DNA of 64,000 nt. It comes from Polaribacter porphyrae. Its GTDB lineage: Bacteria; Bacteroidota; Bacteroidia; Flavobacteriales; Flavobacteriaceae. Positions 8,427 to 20,800 of this stretch are shown one piece after another. Numbering within the stretch: position 1 is the first letter of the stretch; every line of letters starts with the position of its first letter. The position numbers were made by a program, and so were the translations under genes. The notes under the pieces are model-generated. The model made no database searches and was not told the origin of the DNA. It saw nothing but the letters and a program-made list of their open reading frames with translations. The stretch lies in contig NZ_MSCN01000001.1 in NCBI RefSeq assembly GCF_002954685.1, positions 1,181,980 to 1,245,979 on the forward strand, written 5' to 3'.

Positions 8427-9344
8427 ATGAATATATTTTTAAGTTGGTCAGGAGAACAGAGTAAAAAAGTAGCTGAATTATTAAAAATTTGGCTTCCATC
8501 TGTAATACAATCATTAAAACCATTTTATTCTTCGACTGATATTGAGAAAGGAAAACGCTGGGATAATGAACTATCAAAAAAACTGAATGAAACAGAATTT
8601 GGAATAATAATTTTAACAGAAGAAAACAGAACTGCTCCTTGGATTATGTTTGAAGCTGGAGCTTTGGCAAAAAATATTGAAACAGGGAGAGTTTGTACAT
8701 TTTTATTTGACATAAAAGACACAGATGTAATTGGACCTCTTTCTTCTTTTCAAAATACGAAATCAACAAAAAAAGATATTTTAAAGTTATTAGAAGATAT
8801 AAACGAAACAATCGGAACGAATAAAATATCGAAAGAAGTACTTGTTAGAGTTTTTGAGAAAATGTGGCCAGATTTAGAAAATGAATTGAAAAAAATTCTT
8901 GATTCAAAAAAAGATAAGAGTAAAGAGGAACTTCGCCCAGAGAGAGAATTAATTGAAGAATCACTTCGTATTTTGAGAAATATGCATTTTAGACACACAG
9001 TCTTTTCATCAGATGATTTCGAATTTGACAGACACGATAAAGTGATATTTGATAAAAAGACAGAAGCTATAATTTTTTATAGTGGAGAAAATGAAAATTA
9101 TTGGATTGGACTTGACCAACTAAAAGACACAGCTGAAATAATCGATTTTATATTTCAAGTATCTGCAAAAGGCTGGTGTAAATCAAAACATATAAAGGAA
9201 TTTGTTGATTGTTTAAACGAAGTTTCCGATTTATATTTTAATACTTCTGCACAAGGAGTAATTTGCCCTTTTGGTTCATTTATGAAAATCAATTGGAATA
9301 AAAAGGAAAAGAAAAAATTAATATTAAAAGAAGTTTCAGAATAA
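8427..9344 (+). CDS. TIR-domain protein with an unrecognised C-terminal domain
   Basis: 305 residues from ATG 8427. An ATG at 8397 is in frame, but the 10 residues it adds are encoded by the boundary repeat, and the family starts at MNIFLSWSGE. Residues 1 to ~160 form the bacterial TIR domain class with FLSWSGEQSKKVAELLKIWL, a DIEKGKRW loop and WIMFEAGALAK, where Glu76 is the candidate catalytic residue for NAD+ hydrolysis (known for bacterial TIR NADases; inferred here). A charged helical linker follows (~165-195). Residues ~200-305 are a separate domain with motifs YWIGLDQLKDTAEIIDF, GWCKSKHIKEFVDCL and QGVICPFGSF that I do not recognise; it may sense a ligand. A role in phage defence is plausible but not shown. 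It is a lone gene between cassette-like ends. Confidence 0.85.
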   Translation: MNIFLSWSGEQSKKVAELLKIWLPSVIQSLKPFYSSTDIEKGKRWDNELSKKLNETEFGIIILTEENRTAPWIMFEAGALAKNIETGRVCTFLFDIKDTDVIGPLSSFQNTKSTKKDILKLLEDINETIGTNKISKEVLVRVFEKMWPDLENELKKILDSKKDKSKEELRPERELIEESLRILRNMHFRHTVFSSDDFEFDRHDKVIFDKKTEAIIFYSGENENYWIGLDQLKDTAEIIDFIFQVSAKGWCKSKHIKEFVDCLNEVSDLYFNTSAQGVICPFGSFMKINWNKKEKKKLILKEVSE

Positions 9345-9347
9345 AAT

Positions 9348-9490
9348 CTACTGCCACCACCGTATATAAATTATTGCTGGCTTCTTGCCTACTTGCGAAA
9401 GTCCTCGCGGACTTTCTTTGTCCGTAATTATTTACTAAATTAGTTGCTTGAAACACGCAACAAACCATATACAAACACGTTAGCGAAACA
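9348..9490. repeat. attC-like imperfect palindromic site after the TIR gene
   Basis: About 140 bp of non-coding DNA starting CTGCCACCACCGTATAT and ending ATATACAAACACGTTAGCG; these ends are imperfect inverted copies of each other. Inside is a perfect 8-bp stem (GAAAGTCC-TCGC-GGACTTTC, 9397-9416) and G/C-richer DNA. A minus-strand open frame across it (9289-9474) has no protein-like features. Size and end structure resemble an integron recombination site, but no integrase gene is present and the core does not exactly match GTTRRRY. It could also act as a terminator for convergent recG and TIR transcripts. Confidence 0.5.
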
Positions 9491-9499
9491 TCAAAAAAA

Positions 9500-11596
9500 C
9501 TAACTAATATTACTCCAAATTTTAGAAGATTTACTCATTTTAGTAAAAGCTTTATTTATGGGTAAGTTTTCTTTCTTTGAAAGATTTGGATCATCCTGTA
9601 AAATGTCAATGGCAGTATTTCTCGCTGATACCAAAATTTGAGAATCTTTAACAACATCAGCAATTTTAAGATTTAAAACACCACTTTGTTGTGTACCCAT
9701 TATATTTCCTGGTCCACGTAATTTTAAATCTACTTCTGCAATTTTAAACCCATCTGAAGTTTCAACCATTGTTTTTAAACGTGTTTTAGCTTCTGCTGAT
9801 AATTTAAAACTAGATAATAAAATACAATAGCTTTGATCTGCTCCTCTACCAACTCTTCCTCTTAATTGATGTAATTGCGATAAGCCAAAACGCTCTGAAC
9901 TTTCAATAATCATGACACTTGCATTCGGTACATTTACACCAACTTCAATAACGGTTGTAGCCACCATAATTTGAGTTTCACCTCTAACAAAACGTTGCAT
10001 TTCGTATTCTTTATCAGCAGGTTTCATTTTTCCATGAACAATACTTATTTGATATTTTGGAGCTAGGAATTCACGAGAAATACTTTCATAACCATCCATC
10101 AAATCTTTATAATCCATGGCTTCAGATTCTTGAATTAATGGGTAAACAACATATACTTGTCTTCCTTTAGCAATTTCATCTTTTAGAAACTTAAAAACAG
10201 ACAACCTGTTGCTATCAAAACGATGAACTGTTTTTACTTCCTTTCTTCCTGGAGGCAATTCATCAATCATAGAAATATCTAAATCACCATAAACAGACAT
10301 TGCCAATGTTCTAGGGATTGGTGTTGCTGTCATTACTAAAATATGTGGAGGCATCTCATTTTTCATCCAAAGTTTTGAGCGTTGAGCGACTCCAAATCTG
10401 TGTTGTTCATCTATAATTGCAATTCCTAAATTTCTGTATTTTACTTTGTCTTCTAACAAAGCATGTGTACCTACTAAAATATGTAAAGAGCCATCTTCTA
10501 AATTTGCGTGTATTTCTCTACGTTTTTTAGTTTTTACAGAACCTGTTAAAATATCTACCTTAATATTTAGTCCTTGTAGTAATTCTGAAACTGCAACATA
10601 ATGTTGATTTGCTAAAATTTCTGTTGGTGCCATTATTGTGGCTTGAAATCCGTTATCAATGGCTAATAACATTGTTAATAGAGCTACAATTGTTTTTCCT
10701 GAACCTACATCACCTTGTAAAAGTCTATTCATATGCGCACCTGAAGCTACATCTTTTCGAATTTCTTTCAATACTCTTTTTTGAGCATTTGTCAACTCAA
10801 AAGGTAGATTCTTGTTATAAAAATTATTGAAATTATCTCCAACATTTTTAAATACAAATCCTTTTATTTTGTTTTTATTAATGAGTTTCTTCCTAACTAA
10901 TTGCAATTGAATAAAAAATAATTCTTCAAATTTTAAGCGATATTGAGCTTTTGCTAAATTCTCTTGACTTTTAGGAAAGTGAACATTTAGCAATGCATCT
11001 CGTTTGTGCATTAAAGTAAAATCGTCAATAATCTGATATGATAAACTTTCTTGAATTCCATCATAAAATTGTTGTAATAAATTCTGAATATAAGCTCGCA
11101 TCAACTTATTTGAAATACCTGAATTGGTTAGTTTTTCTGTTGATGGATAAACAGGCTGCATTTTAGTTTGCAACTTTTTTTTGTATTCAGAAACCAGTTC
11201 CATTTCTGGGTGTGGAATACTAAAAAAACCATTATAATGATTTAGCTTTCCATAGACTACATAAGGTGTATTAATTTTTAACGAATCCTTAATCCATTTT
11301 TGTCCTCTAAACCATACTAATTCCATACTTCCAGAAGCATCTTGAAAAGTAGCAACTAAACGACTTCCCCTTTTTTGAGCAATTGATTTCACATTTGTAA
11401 TTTTTCCTACAATCTGCACTTCAGAAGAATTAAGTTGTAAGTCTTTAATTCTATAAAAATTTGTTCTATCTATATATCTAAAAGGGAAAAAATTGAGTAA
11501 ATCGTTACATGTTTTTATACCCAATTCTGTGTATAGCAAAGTTGCTCTTTGTACACTAATTCCTTTGACGTATGTAATTGGGTAATCTAGATTCAC
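9500..11596 (-). CDS. recG: ATP-dependent DNA helicase RecG
   Basis: 698 residues, normal family length. An N-terminal wedge/OB domain (EVQIVGKITNVKSIAQKRGS, FQDASGSMELVWFRG) binds branched DNA. Superfamily 2 helicase motifs follow: Walker A LLQGDVGSGKT, DEQH in IIDEQHRFGVAQR, MTATPIPRTLAMS, and motif VI QLRGRVGRGADQSYC. The TRG region near the C-terminus is KLRGPGNIMGTQQSG. RecG remodels stalled forks and Holliday junctions. It is transcribed toward the TIR cassette, the cassette site being between the two convergent genes. Confidence 0.97.
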   Translation of the reverse strand: MNLDYPITYVKGISVQRATLLYTELGIKTCNDLLNFFPFRYIDRTNFYRIKDLQLNSSEVQIVGKITNVKSIAQKRGSRLVATFQDASGSMELVWFRGQKWIKDSLKINTPYVVYGKLNHYNGFFSIPHPEMELVSEYKKKLQTKMQPVYPSTEKLTNSGISNKLMRAYIQNLLQQFYDGIQESLSYQIIDDFTLMHKRDALLNVHFPKSQENLAKAQYRLKFEELFFIQLQLVRKKLINKNKIKGFVFKNVGDNFNNFYNKNLPFELTNAQKRVLKEIRKDVASGAHMNRLLQGDVGSGKTIVALLTMLLAIDNGFQATIMAPTEILANQHYVAVSELLQGLNIKVDILTGSVKTKKRREIHANLEDGSLHILVGTHALLEDKVKYRNLGIAIIDEQHRFGVAQRSKLWMKNEMPPHILVMTATPIPRTLAMSVYGDLDISMIDELPPGRKEVKTVHRFDSNRLSVFKFLKDEIAKGRQVYVVYPLIQESEAMDYKDLMDGYESISREFLAPKYQISIVHGKMKPADKEYEMQRFVRGETQIMVATTVIEVGVNVPNASVMIIESSERFGLSQLHQLRGRVGRGADQSYCILLSSFKLSAEAKTRLKTMVETSDGFKIAEVDLKLRGPGNIMGTQQSGVLNLKIADVVKDSQILVSARNTAIDILQDDPNLSKKENLPINKAFTKMSKSSKIWSNIS

Positions 11597-11663
11597 TTCT
11601 AAATGATATTATTAACGAAAATACATAAATCATTAGAAATAATAGTTTTGTTTTTTCCATATA

Positions 11664-11690
11664 AAAAGAGCTGACATTGTCAGCTCTTTT
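11664..11690 (-). terminator. Rho-independent terminator (bidirectional form)
   Basis: AAAAGAGCTGACA - TTG - TCAGCTCTTTT is a strong hairpin with A and T flanks, located between the 3' end of the giant surface-protein gene and the start of recG. On the minus strand it ends in TTTTTA and would stop transcription arriving from the giant gene. Confidence 0.8.
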
Positions 11691-11766
11691 GGTCTTCAAT
11701 AGCATTAATTAATACCCCTAAAAATTATTTAAACTATTGAATATTGTTCATCAAAAAATCTATTTT

Positions 11767-11810
11767 AAAACTACTGCCTTAAATAATTACTTACTTAAAG
11801 CAGGTAGTTT
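11767..11810 (-). terminator. Imperfect hairpin just after the giant gene
   Basis: AAAACTACTGCCTTAA pairs imperfectly with TTAAAGCAGGTAGTTT across a short AT loop, about 50 bp past the stop of the giant gene on the minus strand, and is followed by TTTTAAAATAG. It may be an RNA 3'-end stabiliser or a weak terminator ahead of the strong one at 11664-11690. Confidence 0.35.
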
Positions 11811-11855
11811 GTTTAAATAAATCCCCCAATTTATTTACCTTTTATTATAAAACTA

Positions 11856-14800
11856 CTATCTAAATATCATTTTAGTTGTTCCATAATCATGTTTTTCACT
11901 TGTTATTTGTAATAGCATTACTCCTGGTTTTACATTAAAGTTCAAATCTAATTCATTCTTACCTACGCTTAATTCAGCTGGTACTCTGTAAATTACTTTA
12001 CCTGTAATATCTGTTAAGGTAATTGTTGCTTTACTAGCTTCTTTACTAAATAATTGTAACTTTACATTTCCTTGAGATGGATTTGGATAAGCGATAAACT
12101 CATTCTCAAACTTCTCTACTTTACCTATTACATATTCATCTATAGCAGTTTTGGTAAACTTCACATCAGACACTTTAAAGTCTAATTCTTTAGTTTGAGC
12201 TTCTACTGGTAAAAATGTAAAAGTTAATGTAGTTAAATCATCAGCAATTATTGTTCCTTTGTTCCCTACAGATGTAAAGATTTCAAAAGGAATGTAATAA
12301 GTACGTTCCTCGTCTTTAATATCTACCATTACTCTGTATTGCTCTTTCCAATCTTCTATCGATGATTTTATTAGACCTAACTCCATTAATCCAGAACCTT
12401 TGGCTGTAAATGATAAGTATTTATATTCTGAATAATCCGCAGATATTGTACCTGGTAATAATGATTTGTATAAGGTTAAATAATCATAATCACTTGTAGC
12501 TTTTACTTCAGCACTTCTATTGATTGTATATTCATCATCTTTGTACTCTCTATCAAAGTTGTTCCAAACAAAATACTTTTTAACTTCAGTATATCTCTTA
12601 TCATAATCTAGACCCCAGTTACCATCTGCATGATAAAAAGCATCATTAACTTGATCATCTACTTTTATAAGTGCATCATACTCATAACCATCAGCAATAT
12701 CTAGCCTTAAACTTTGTTGTATTTCTGTACTTAAAGTATTATTTCTAAACTTTATGTTATTTGCTGTTTCAGAATACAACTCTACCATAGAAACATTAGC
12801 AGTATTACCTACTTCTGTACTTCTTAATTTTACGATTAACTCTCCTTTTTCTCTATAAATTTTAGAAGCATAAGTTTCTGGGAATTTCTGTACTTCTTTT
12901 TGTTGTACAGGTATAAAAGAATTTAGGTTCTCTAAAATATCAGTGACCATTTTTTGAGTATCTGATGGATTTGTAGACCATACTTGGAAATTATATACAT
13001 CATTAAACTTGATATAATCGTTTACATACCAGTTTGTTTGAATTGTATAATTACCATCGTTATTGTTTTTTGCTGTTGCAAAAGAAACTGCATATTCTAT
13101 AACCCCACTTCTTTGCTTTATTCCTTGCATTAAGAAATTATAGTCTCCTATTTTTATTTTTTGGATATTTAAAATCTCTGCACCTCTTAATCTATCACAA
13201 GATGCTTTGGTGTGGTTATATACTTTATCTGTAGTTTTAATTCCTAATACAACTCCTTTGGTTTCTCCATTAATAGAAAAATCAACAGAAAGTACTTCAT
13301 CTGCAATGGTATAGTCTAAAATATCTGTTGGTGAAGTTACATTAGCTACGTTTCCTGCATATAATTCTTCAGGAAACATATCTAATAAGGTTTGCCCTTT
13401 ACCTTGATAAGGTTGCTCACGCTTTAATTTAGATTTGTTGTATAAATTCTCATTAGATTTAACAAAGTTGGTTGGTACTGAATTCTTCTTTCTACCTACA
13501 TAGATTTTAGAAATAGCATCTCCTAAAGATTCAGATTCTATTCCACCACCATTTCCTCCACCAGTATTACCAGAAGGTACTACCCATGCAAAGTCTTGGT
13601 CTAAATTAATTTCGCCTGTACCAAGTTGAACAAAACTCTTACTTGGACTTCCTAATCCGTCAGCATCATAGATTTGAACTAAATCTAATGGTGTTTTTCC
13701 GGCTGGTAAGCCTCCTGTAACAGTAGTTACATCTACAGTTACGATGTAATCTCCAGCTGGTAAATTTGTAAATAAATAATTCCCATTCGCATCAGTTGTA
13801 GTAGTAATATCATCACTTGGATCACTTGGTGTACCTGGGTCTAATGTTACTGTTGCACCTTCTAATCCTGGCTCTCCTGCATCTATAATACCATCTCCAT
13901 CTGTGTCATACCATACTGTATCACCAATTACGCCATCTATTGCAAACGGTGTTGGAGTTGGAGTATTCTCATCAGGATTGTCATCATTATCACTTCCATC
14001 TGGATCTAATCCGTCTGTTGAATCGTCTGTTGGAGTTGCTCCTTGAGGTGAAGTTCCTTCTGCAGTTGCTGTATTATCTACATTTGTTGTTATTCCTGGA
14101 GTTACTGTAAATGTAATACTTACAGAACCACTTGCTCCTACTGCTAAACTTTGACCACCATCTAAAATATTACTTGAATTTGTTCCATTCCAACCTGCAT
14201 TGGCTGTTAAGGTACCATCTGTTGCTGCAAATCCTGTTGCACTCATTCCTGAAAATTGGGTCACAACATCATCATAAATCATCACATTAGCTAATGGTAT
14301 ATCTCCAAAGTTTTCTACATTCAATAAATAGGTAATAGTGTGCGTACCATCATTATTATTTACAATACTGGTTACATTTTTAGATATTCCTATTGATGGA
14401 TTTTCTGCAAATGGTGTAGTTGTTAGTTCATTTTCATCTGGTGTATCATCTCCATCTGTTCCATCTGGATCTGTCCCATCAGTAGAATCATCATTAACTG
14501 TTGTTCCTTGAGGAGAATCTCCTGTTACATAAACTGCGTTATCTATACTTGGTGTTGCTCCTGGAGTTACTGTTAAGCTAATACTTACTGTTCCTGTTGC
14601 TCCTGATGCTAGAGTTTGACCAGTTGCCAAAATATTATTTGTTGCTGCTCCAGTCCAACTGCCATTAGCTGTTAATGTTCCTGAAGTAGCTGTTAAGCTT
14701 GTTGGTGTCATTCCATTAAATCTTGATGGAATATCATCTGTGAGTATCAGATTTGATAAAGGTACATCTCCAAAATTCTCTATGGTTAACAAATACGTTA

Positions 14801-17800
14801 CAGTATAAGTTGCATCATTATTATTTACAACACTTGTTAATTCTTTTGCTACACCTATTGATGGATTCTCTGCAAAAGGTGTTGGTGTTGGTGTATTTTC
14901 ATCTGGTGTGTCATCTCCATCAGTTCCATCTGGATCAATACCATCAGTAGAATCATCAGTAGGTACTGCTCCAAGAGGAGAGGTTCCTTCTGCAGTTGCT
15001 GTATTATTTACATTTGTTGTAGTTCCTGGAGTTATAGTAAATGTGACATTTATTGTCCCATTTGCTCCTACTGCTAAACTTTGTCCTCCTGATAAAATGT
15101 TACTTCCTGCTGTTCCATTCCAAGCACCATTGGCTGTTAATGTTCCTGTTGTAGCTGTGAAACCTGTAGGACTCATTCCTGCAAATTGTGTTACTATATC
15201 ATCAAAAATCTTAACATCTGATAAAGCTACGTTTCCAAAGTTCTCTACTGTTAATAAATAGGTAACTGTGTATGTACCATCAGTATTATTTACAACACTT
15301 GTTGCATCTTTTGATAATCCTATAGATGGGTTTTCTAATGATAAAGTACCTGAACTCGTTTCTTCTGAACATACGTTATCTGAATGTGTCAAAACTACAA
15401 AGTATTCGTTACCATCTAAACCAGTAGCATCACTAATCATTAAATTAGCTGTATTTGTTCCTGAATATACACCTGCGTCTGATAACAATACACCTCCACT
15501 ACTTGGATCTCCTAAATACCATTTGTATTCAATTCCTGAATTCGCATTTCCAGCTGTACCATAAATTGGCGAACCAGCACTGTAACTTGTTGCAGATTCT
15601 GCAGAAGCTACTACACTAAATGTAGCTGATTGACCTGCAAGTGCTGATTGATTAGATACTGGTGTGGTAATATTCATTTGATGAGCTACAGTTTCATTAC
15701 CATTAGCACCATTATAACCATTAGTCCCTCCAGTTACTAAACCGCTTGCATCAAAACCAGATCCATCCAAAACACCATCATTATTAGCATCTATACCTCC
15801 AGATTCAACAACATCTAAACAACCATCTCCATCAGAGTCTGGGTCTAAATTATCTGAAATGCCATCATCATCTGTGTCTAAATCACAATTTGTATTGTAT
15901 CCATAGATAGAACCTATTGCATAAGTTGGCCCATTTAGTACTTGTCCTATTTCAATAGTATTTGAAGCATTCCAAGTTACTGGATTAACTGTTAAACCAT
16001 TAGTTAAAATCATTGGTTCTAATGGTCCGTTTAACGTTTTTGAGCCGAAAAATTGAACATCTCCATTAGGGTAAACAATTAATCTAATTAAAGGTGTAGC
16101 TGCATTTGCAGTACCCAAAGCCCAAATTTGAGAGATTCCACCTGCTCCATGTCTTGTTCCGTCTGCAAATTGAATAGTCTGTGGTATAGGACTAAATGCA
16201 CTTGCCAGTTCTATTTCGTTAGAAAATAAAGGTGCTCCATTTACAGTAACATTAAAACTATTATCTAATCTAGTAATATCTAAACCAAAACCATTAGATG
16301 CTGTATTTAAACTTGCTGTATGTGTACTATTGTTAATATTAAAATTAGATACAACTGCTGTTTTGTTAAAACAACCTTCATTTATATCTAAAATACCATC
16401 GTTATCATCATCTAAATCACAAATATTATTAATACCATCTGCATCTGGATCATTTGCTGTTACAACACCAACTGTAGCACCAAGCGTACAAGGATTTCCA
16501 TAATAACCAAAATCTTGAGCTGTATTATCTTCGCCTACTCCTAATGTAATTGAACTAGTATTTGCTGTTCCAGTTCCATCTGAATCATAAGTTTGTACCA
16601 ATTCTCCAACTGTTACTCCCATTGGTAGACCTCCTGTAACAGTACTTACATCTACACTTATTGTATAATTACCTACTGGTAAGTTAGGGAAGTTATATTC
16701 ACCATTGGCATCTGTTGTAATTGTTACATCATCTGCAGGGTTTCCTGGAGTTCCTGGATCTAAAGTAACTGTCGCTCCTTCTAACCCTAATTCGCCCATA
16801 TCCTTTACTCCATTTCCATTTGTATCATACCACACTGTGTCTCCTATGCTACCTAATGGTGGAAATGGTGTTGGAGTTGGAGTATTCTCATCAGGATTGT
16901 CATCATTATCACTTCCATCTGGATCTAATCCGTCTGTTGAATCGTCTGTTGGAGTTGCTCCTTGAGGTGAAGTTCCTTCTGCAGTTGCTGTATTATCTAC
17001 ATTTGTTGTTATTCCAGGAGTTACTGTAAATGTAATACTTACAGAACCACTTGCTCCTACTGCTAAACTTTGACCTGATGATAAAATATTAATTGTTGAA
17101 GTTCCATTCCAACCTGCATTGGCTGTTAAGGTACCATCTGTTGCTGCAAATCCTGTTGCACTCATTCCCGAAAATTGGGTCACAACATCATCATAAATCA
17201 TCACATTGGCCAATGGTACATCTCCAAAATTCTCAACATTTAGTAAATAGGTTACTGTATGTGTACCATCATTATTATTTACAATACTTGTTACATTTTT
17301 AGATATTCCTATTGATGGATTTTCTGCAAATGGTGTAGTTGTTAGTTCATTTTCATCTGGTGTATCATCTCCATCTGTTCCATCTGGATCATTACCATCA
17401 GTAGAATCATCGTTAACTGTTGTTCCTTGAGGAGAATCTCCTGTTACATAAACTGCGTTATCTATACTTGGTGTTGCTCCTGGAGTTACTGTTAAGCTAA
17501 TACTTACTGTTCCTGTTGCTCCTGATGCTAGAGTTTGACCAGTTGCCAAAATATTATTTGTTGCTGCTCCAGTCCAACTGCCATTAGCTGTTAATGTTCC
17601 TGAAGTAGCTGTTAAGCTTGTTGGTGTCATTCCATTAAATCTTGATGGAATATCATCTGTGAGTATCAGATTTGATAAAGGTACATCTCCAAAATTCTCT
17701 ATGGTTAACAAATATGTTACTGTGTAAGTTGCATCATTATTATTTACAACACTTGTTAATTCTTTTGCTACACCAATTGATGGATTCTCTGCAAAAGGTG

Positions 17801-20800
17801 TTGGTGTTGGTGTATTTTCATCTGGTGTGTTATCTCCATCAGTTCCATCTGGATCAATACCATCAGTGGAATCATCTGTTGGTGTTGCACCTCCAGGAGA
17901 TGTTCCTTCTACAGTAGCAGTATTGTCAATATCTGTAGTTGTACCTGGAGTTACTGTAAAGCTGATACTTACAGAACCACTCGTACCAACAGCTAAACTT
18001 TGTCCTGCATTTAAAATATTACTTGCAGCTGTGCCATTCCAACCTGCATTTGCTGTTAATGTTCCATTAGTAGCAGTATATCCAGTAGGACTTAAACCTG
18101 AAAACTGTGTAACAACATCATCGAAAATCTTGATATCTGATAATGCTACATCTCCAAAGTTCTCTACTGTTAATAAATAGGTAACTGTATAAGTACCATC
18201 TGTATTATTTACTACGCTGGTTACGTCTTTAGAAATTCCAATTAAAGGATTTTCGACCGTAAGTTGAGCAGAAGCAATTTCTTCTAAACATACTTTATCT
18301 AGGTGAGTTAACTTTACGAAGTATTGATTTCCATCTAATCCAGTTACATCATTAACCATTAGATTAGCAGTATTAGTGCCAGAATAAACTCCTGTGTCAG
18401 TCAATAAAGTTCCTCCACCATTAGGATCTCCTAAATACCATTGATAAACAATTCTTGCTGATGCGTTTCCTGGAGAACCATAAACTGGACTTCCTGCAAT
18501 ATAATTTGTAGCCATTTCAGCAGAACCTACAACACTAAAAGTTGCTGATTGCCCAATTGTAGCTGTTTGATTTGATGGTGGAGTAGTAATTGACATTTGA
18601 TGTGCAATGGTTTCTTTACCTTCTGTACCATTGTAACCTCCTGTACCACCAGTAACTAATCCGTCTGCATCAAAACCAGTTCCGTCTAAAATACCGTCCA
18701 TATTTGCATCTACACCACCTGACTCTTCTACATCTAAACAACCATCACCATCAGAATCTAAATCTTCAGAATTTGGGATACCATCGCCATCTGTATCAAG
18801 ACAAACTTGATTACCTGTTAAATCTACATTTAAAACTTTTGCTCCATCATTGGTTCCTGAAGCAGGACCATTAGAAAAAACTGAAGCTGTTAAACCATTT
18901 CTTAATTCTAATAAATAAATGACACCAGAACTGTTATTTCCTAAATATATTTTTCCATCTAAAGTACTATACACAGCACCATAAGTTCCTGACGGCAAAT
19001 TAGTTACAGAACCCACTACACTAGAAACTTCGTTTGTTGTATCAAATTTGATTAAATTATTAACACCATTTGTAACTCCGTAGAAATTACCATCTGCAGC
19101 ATTGTATCCAATATCAGAAACATTTAAACCAGCAGCTGAAAAAGAAGCTACTTGTGCCTTATAAGTTGCTGATGCAGGGTCTGCATCAATTACTAAAACT
19201 GTAGAAGATGTTGTAACTACATATTGCTTTTTTATTGGGTCGTAAGCACCAGAATAAGCAGATGTACTTATTGGTAAGGTTTCTACTATATTGAATGTAC
19301 TTGGGTCTATTAGAACTACTCTATTTGCATTTCTATTTACAGCCCAGAATAAACCATCAGCTTCATTAGTAGCGACTGCATTTGCTTGAAAAGTTAAATT
19401 TGCGTGTATAGAAGATGCACCTGTTGTTAAATTTACCAAATATACTGTTGATGGATTGCCTTGAAATAAGTAACCCATATTTGCATTGGGAAAAGTAGAA
19501 ACCGCATTTCCACATCCTTCATCTGTGTCTAAAATACCATCATTATCGTCATCCAAATCACATGTATTATTAATACCATCTGCATCAGGATCGTTTGCTG
19601 TTACTACACCAACTGTTGCTCCAATTGTACAACGAGAAGAGTAGCCAAAGTCTTGATCAACATTATCTTCATCAGTTGCTAAAGAAATATTGCTTCTACT
19701 TACACTTGCAGTACCATCATTATCGTAAGTTGGGACTAAATCACTAATAGTAACATTGGCTGGAAGCCCACCTGTAACTGTGCTAACATCAACACTAACT
19801 GTGTAGTTGCCTGCTGGTAAATTATTGAAAGAATAATTACCATTTGCATCTGTAGTTGTTGTTACATCATCAGCTGCATTTCCAGGTGTTCCTGGATCTA
19901 AAGTAACTGTTGCTCCTTCTAAACCACTCTCGCTTCCATTTTTTACTTCATTCCCATCTGCATCATACCATACTGTATCGCCTATTGAGCCAAGTGTATC
20001 TACAATTCCAAAATTGACATTAGTTTCTAAAACCATGGCTACAGAAACAGAAATTTCTCCATCAACATTGCCATCGTTTCCTACTCCAATTCCTTGATTT
20101 TCTCCAATATTTATCCAATTAGCTGGTAAATTAGAGTTTAAACTCCCTGCAGGACTTGTATGTAGCACAACAGTATATATTGTATTTGGGTCTACACTAT
20201 CAAAGAATTGATAAGTACCATCACTATTAATTGCAACTGTATCTATAATATTATTAGAACCATCTATTAAACTTGCATACAATTGAGTTCCTCCTGGTGT
20301 TGAAATACCAGTACCATCAACTGTACTGTCATTAAGTTTGTCTGTATCATTAAAAACATTACCAATTATACCTGGCACTAATGGATTTATTGGATTATCA
20401 TCGAATGTATTGTCTGAAAGACCATAAAATTTTACATCTGCATCACCATTATTATCAATTCTAAAGCCATAAATAGGTTGTGCCGAATTAAATAAACTAA
20501 TATCTATGACAGAAAAATATTGTGGTTGAGATGCTGATCTACCAGCTGAACCATAACCAATATTCCAGTCATATTTTTTATTACCATCTGGAGAAGTTGG
20601 TCCATTTTGAAAACCAAAACGCAATTCTCTAGCAGTTACAATAGGATTACCATTAATATCTAAAGGAACAATTTTAAAAAATGTATTTCCATCTCTTTCA
20701 CTTACTACTAAAAAGTCATCATTTTGTAATGCTCTAGACCAATAAATATCAAAATCTGGCCCTGCAGGAATATTTGATGCACCATCATAGAATAAATAAT

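Noticed and set aside
9289..9474. 61-residue minus-strand ORF after the TIR gene
   Set aside because: It runs through the palindromic cassette site and the end of the TIR gene; composition is non-protein-like and it is explained by the repeat.
9348..9490. Possible integron with an integrase
   Set aside because: No tyrosine recombinase gene and no second cassette are in the window; only the site-like structure can be claimed.
14753..18180. Several long plus-strand ORFs inside the giant gene
   Set aside because: They are antisense shadows of the repetitive Thr/Asn-rich coding sequence, rich in His/Leu or Ser/Pro/Val, and repeat with its domains.
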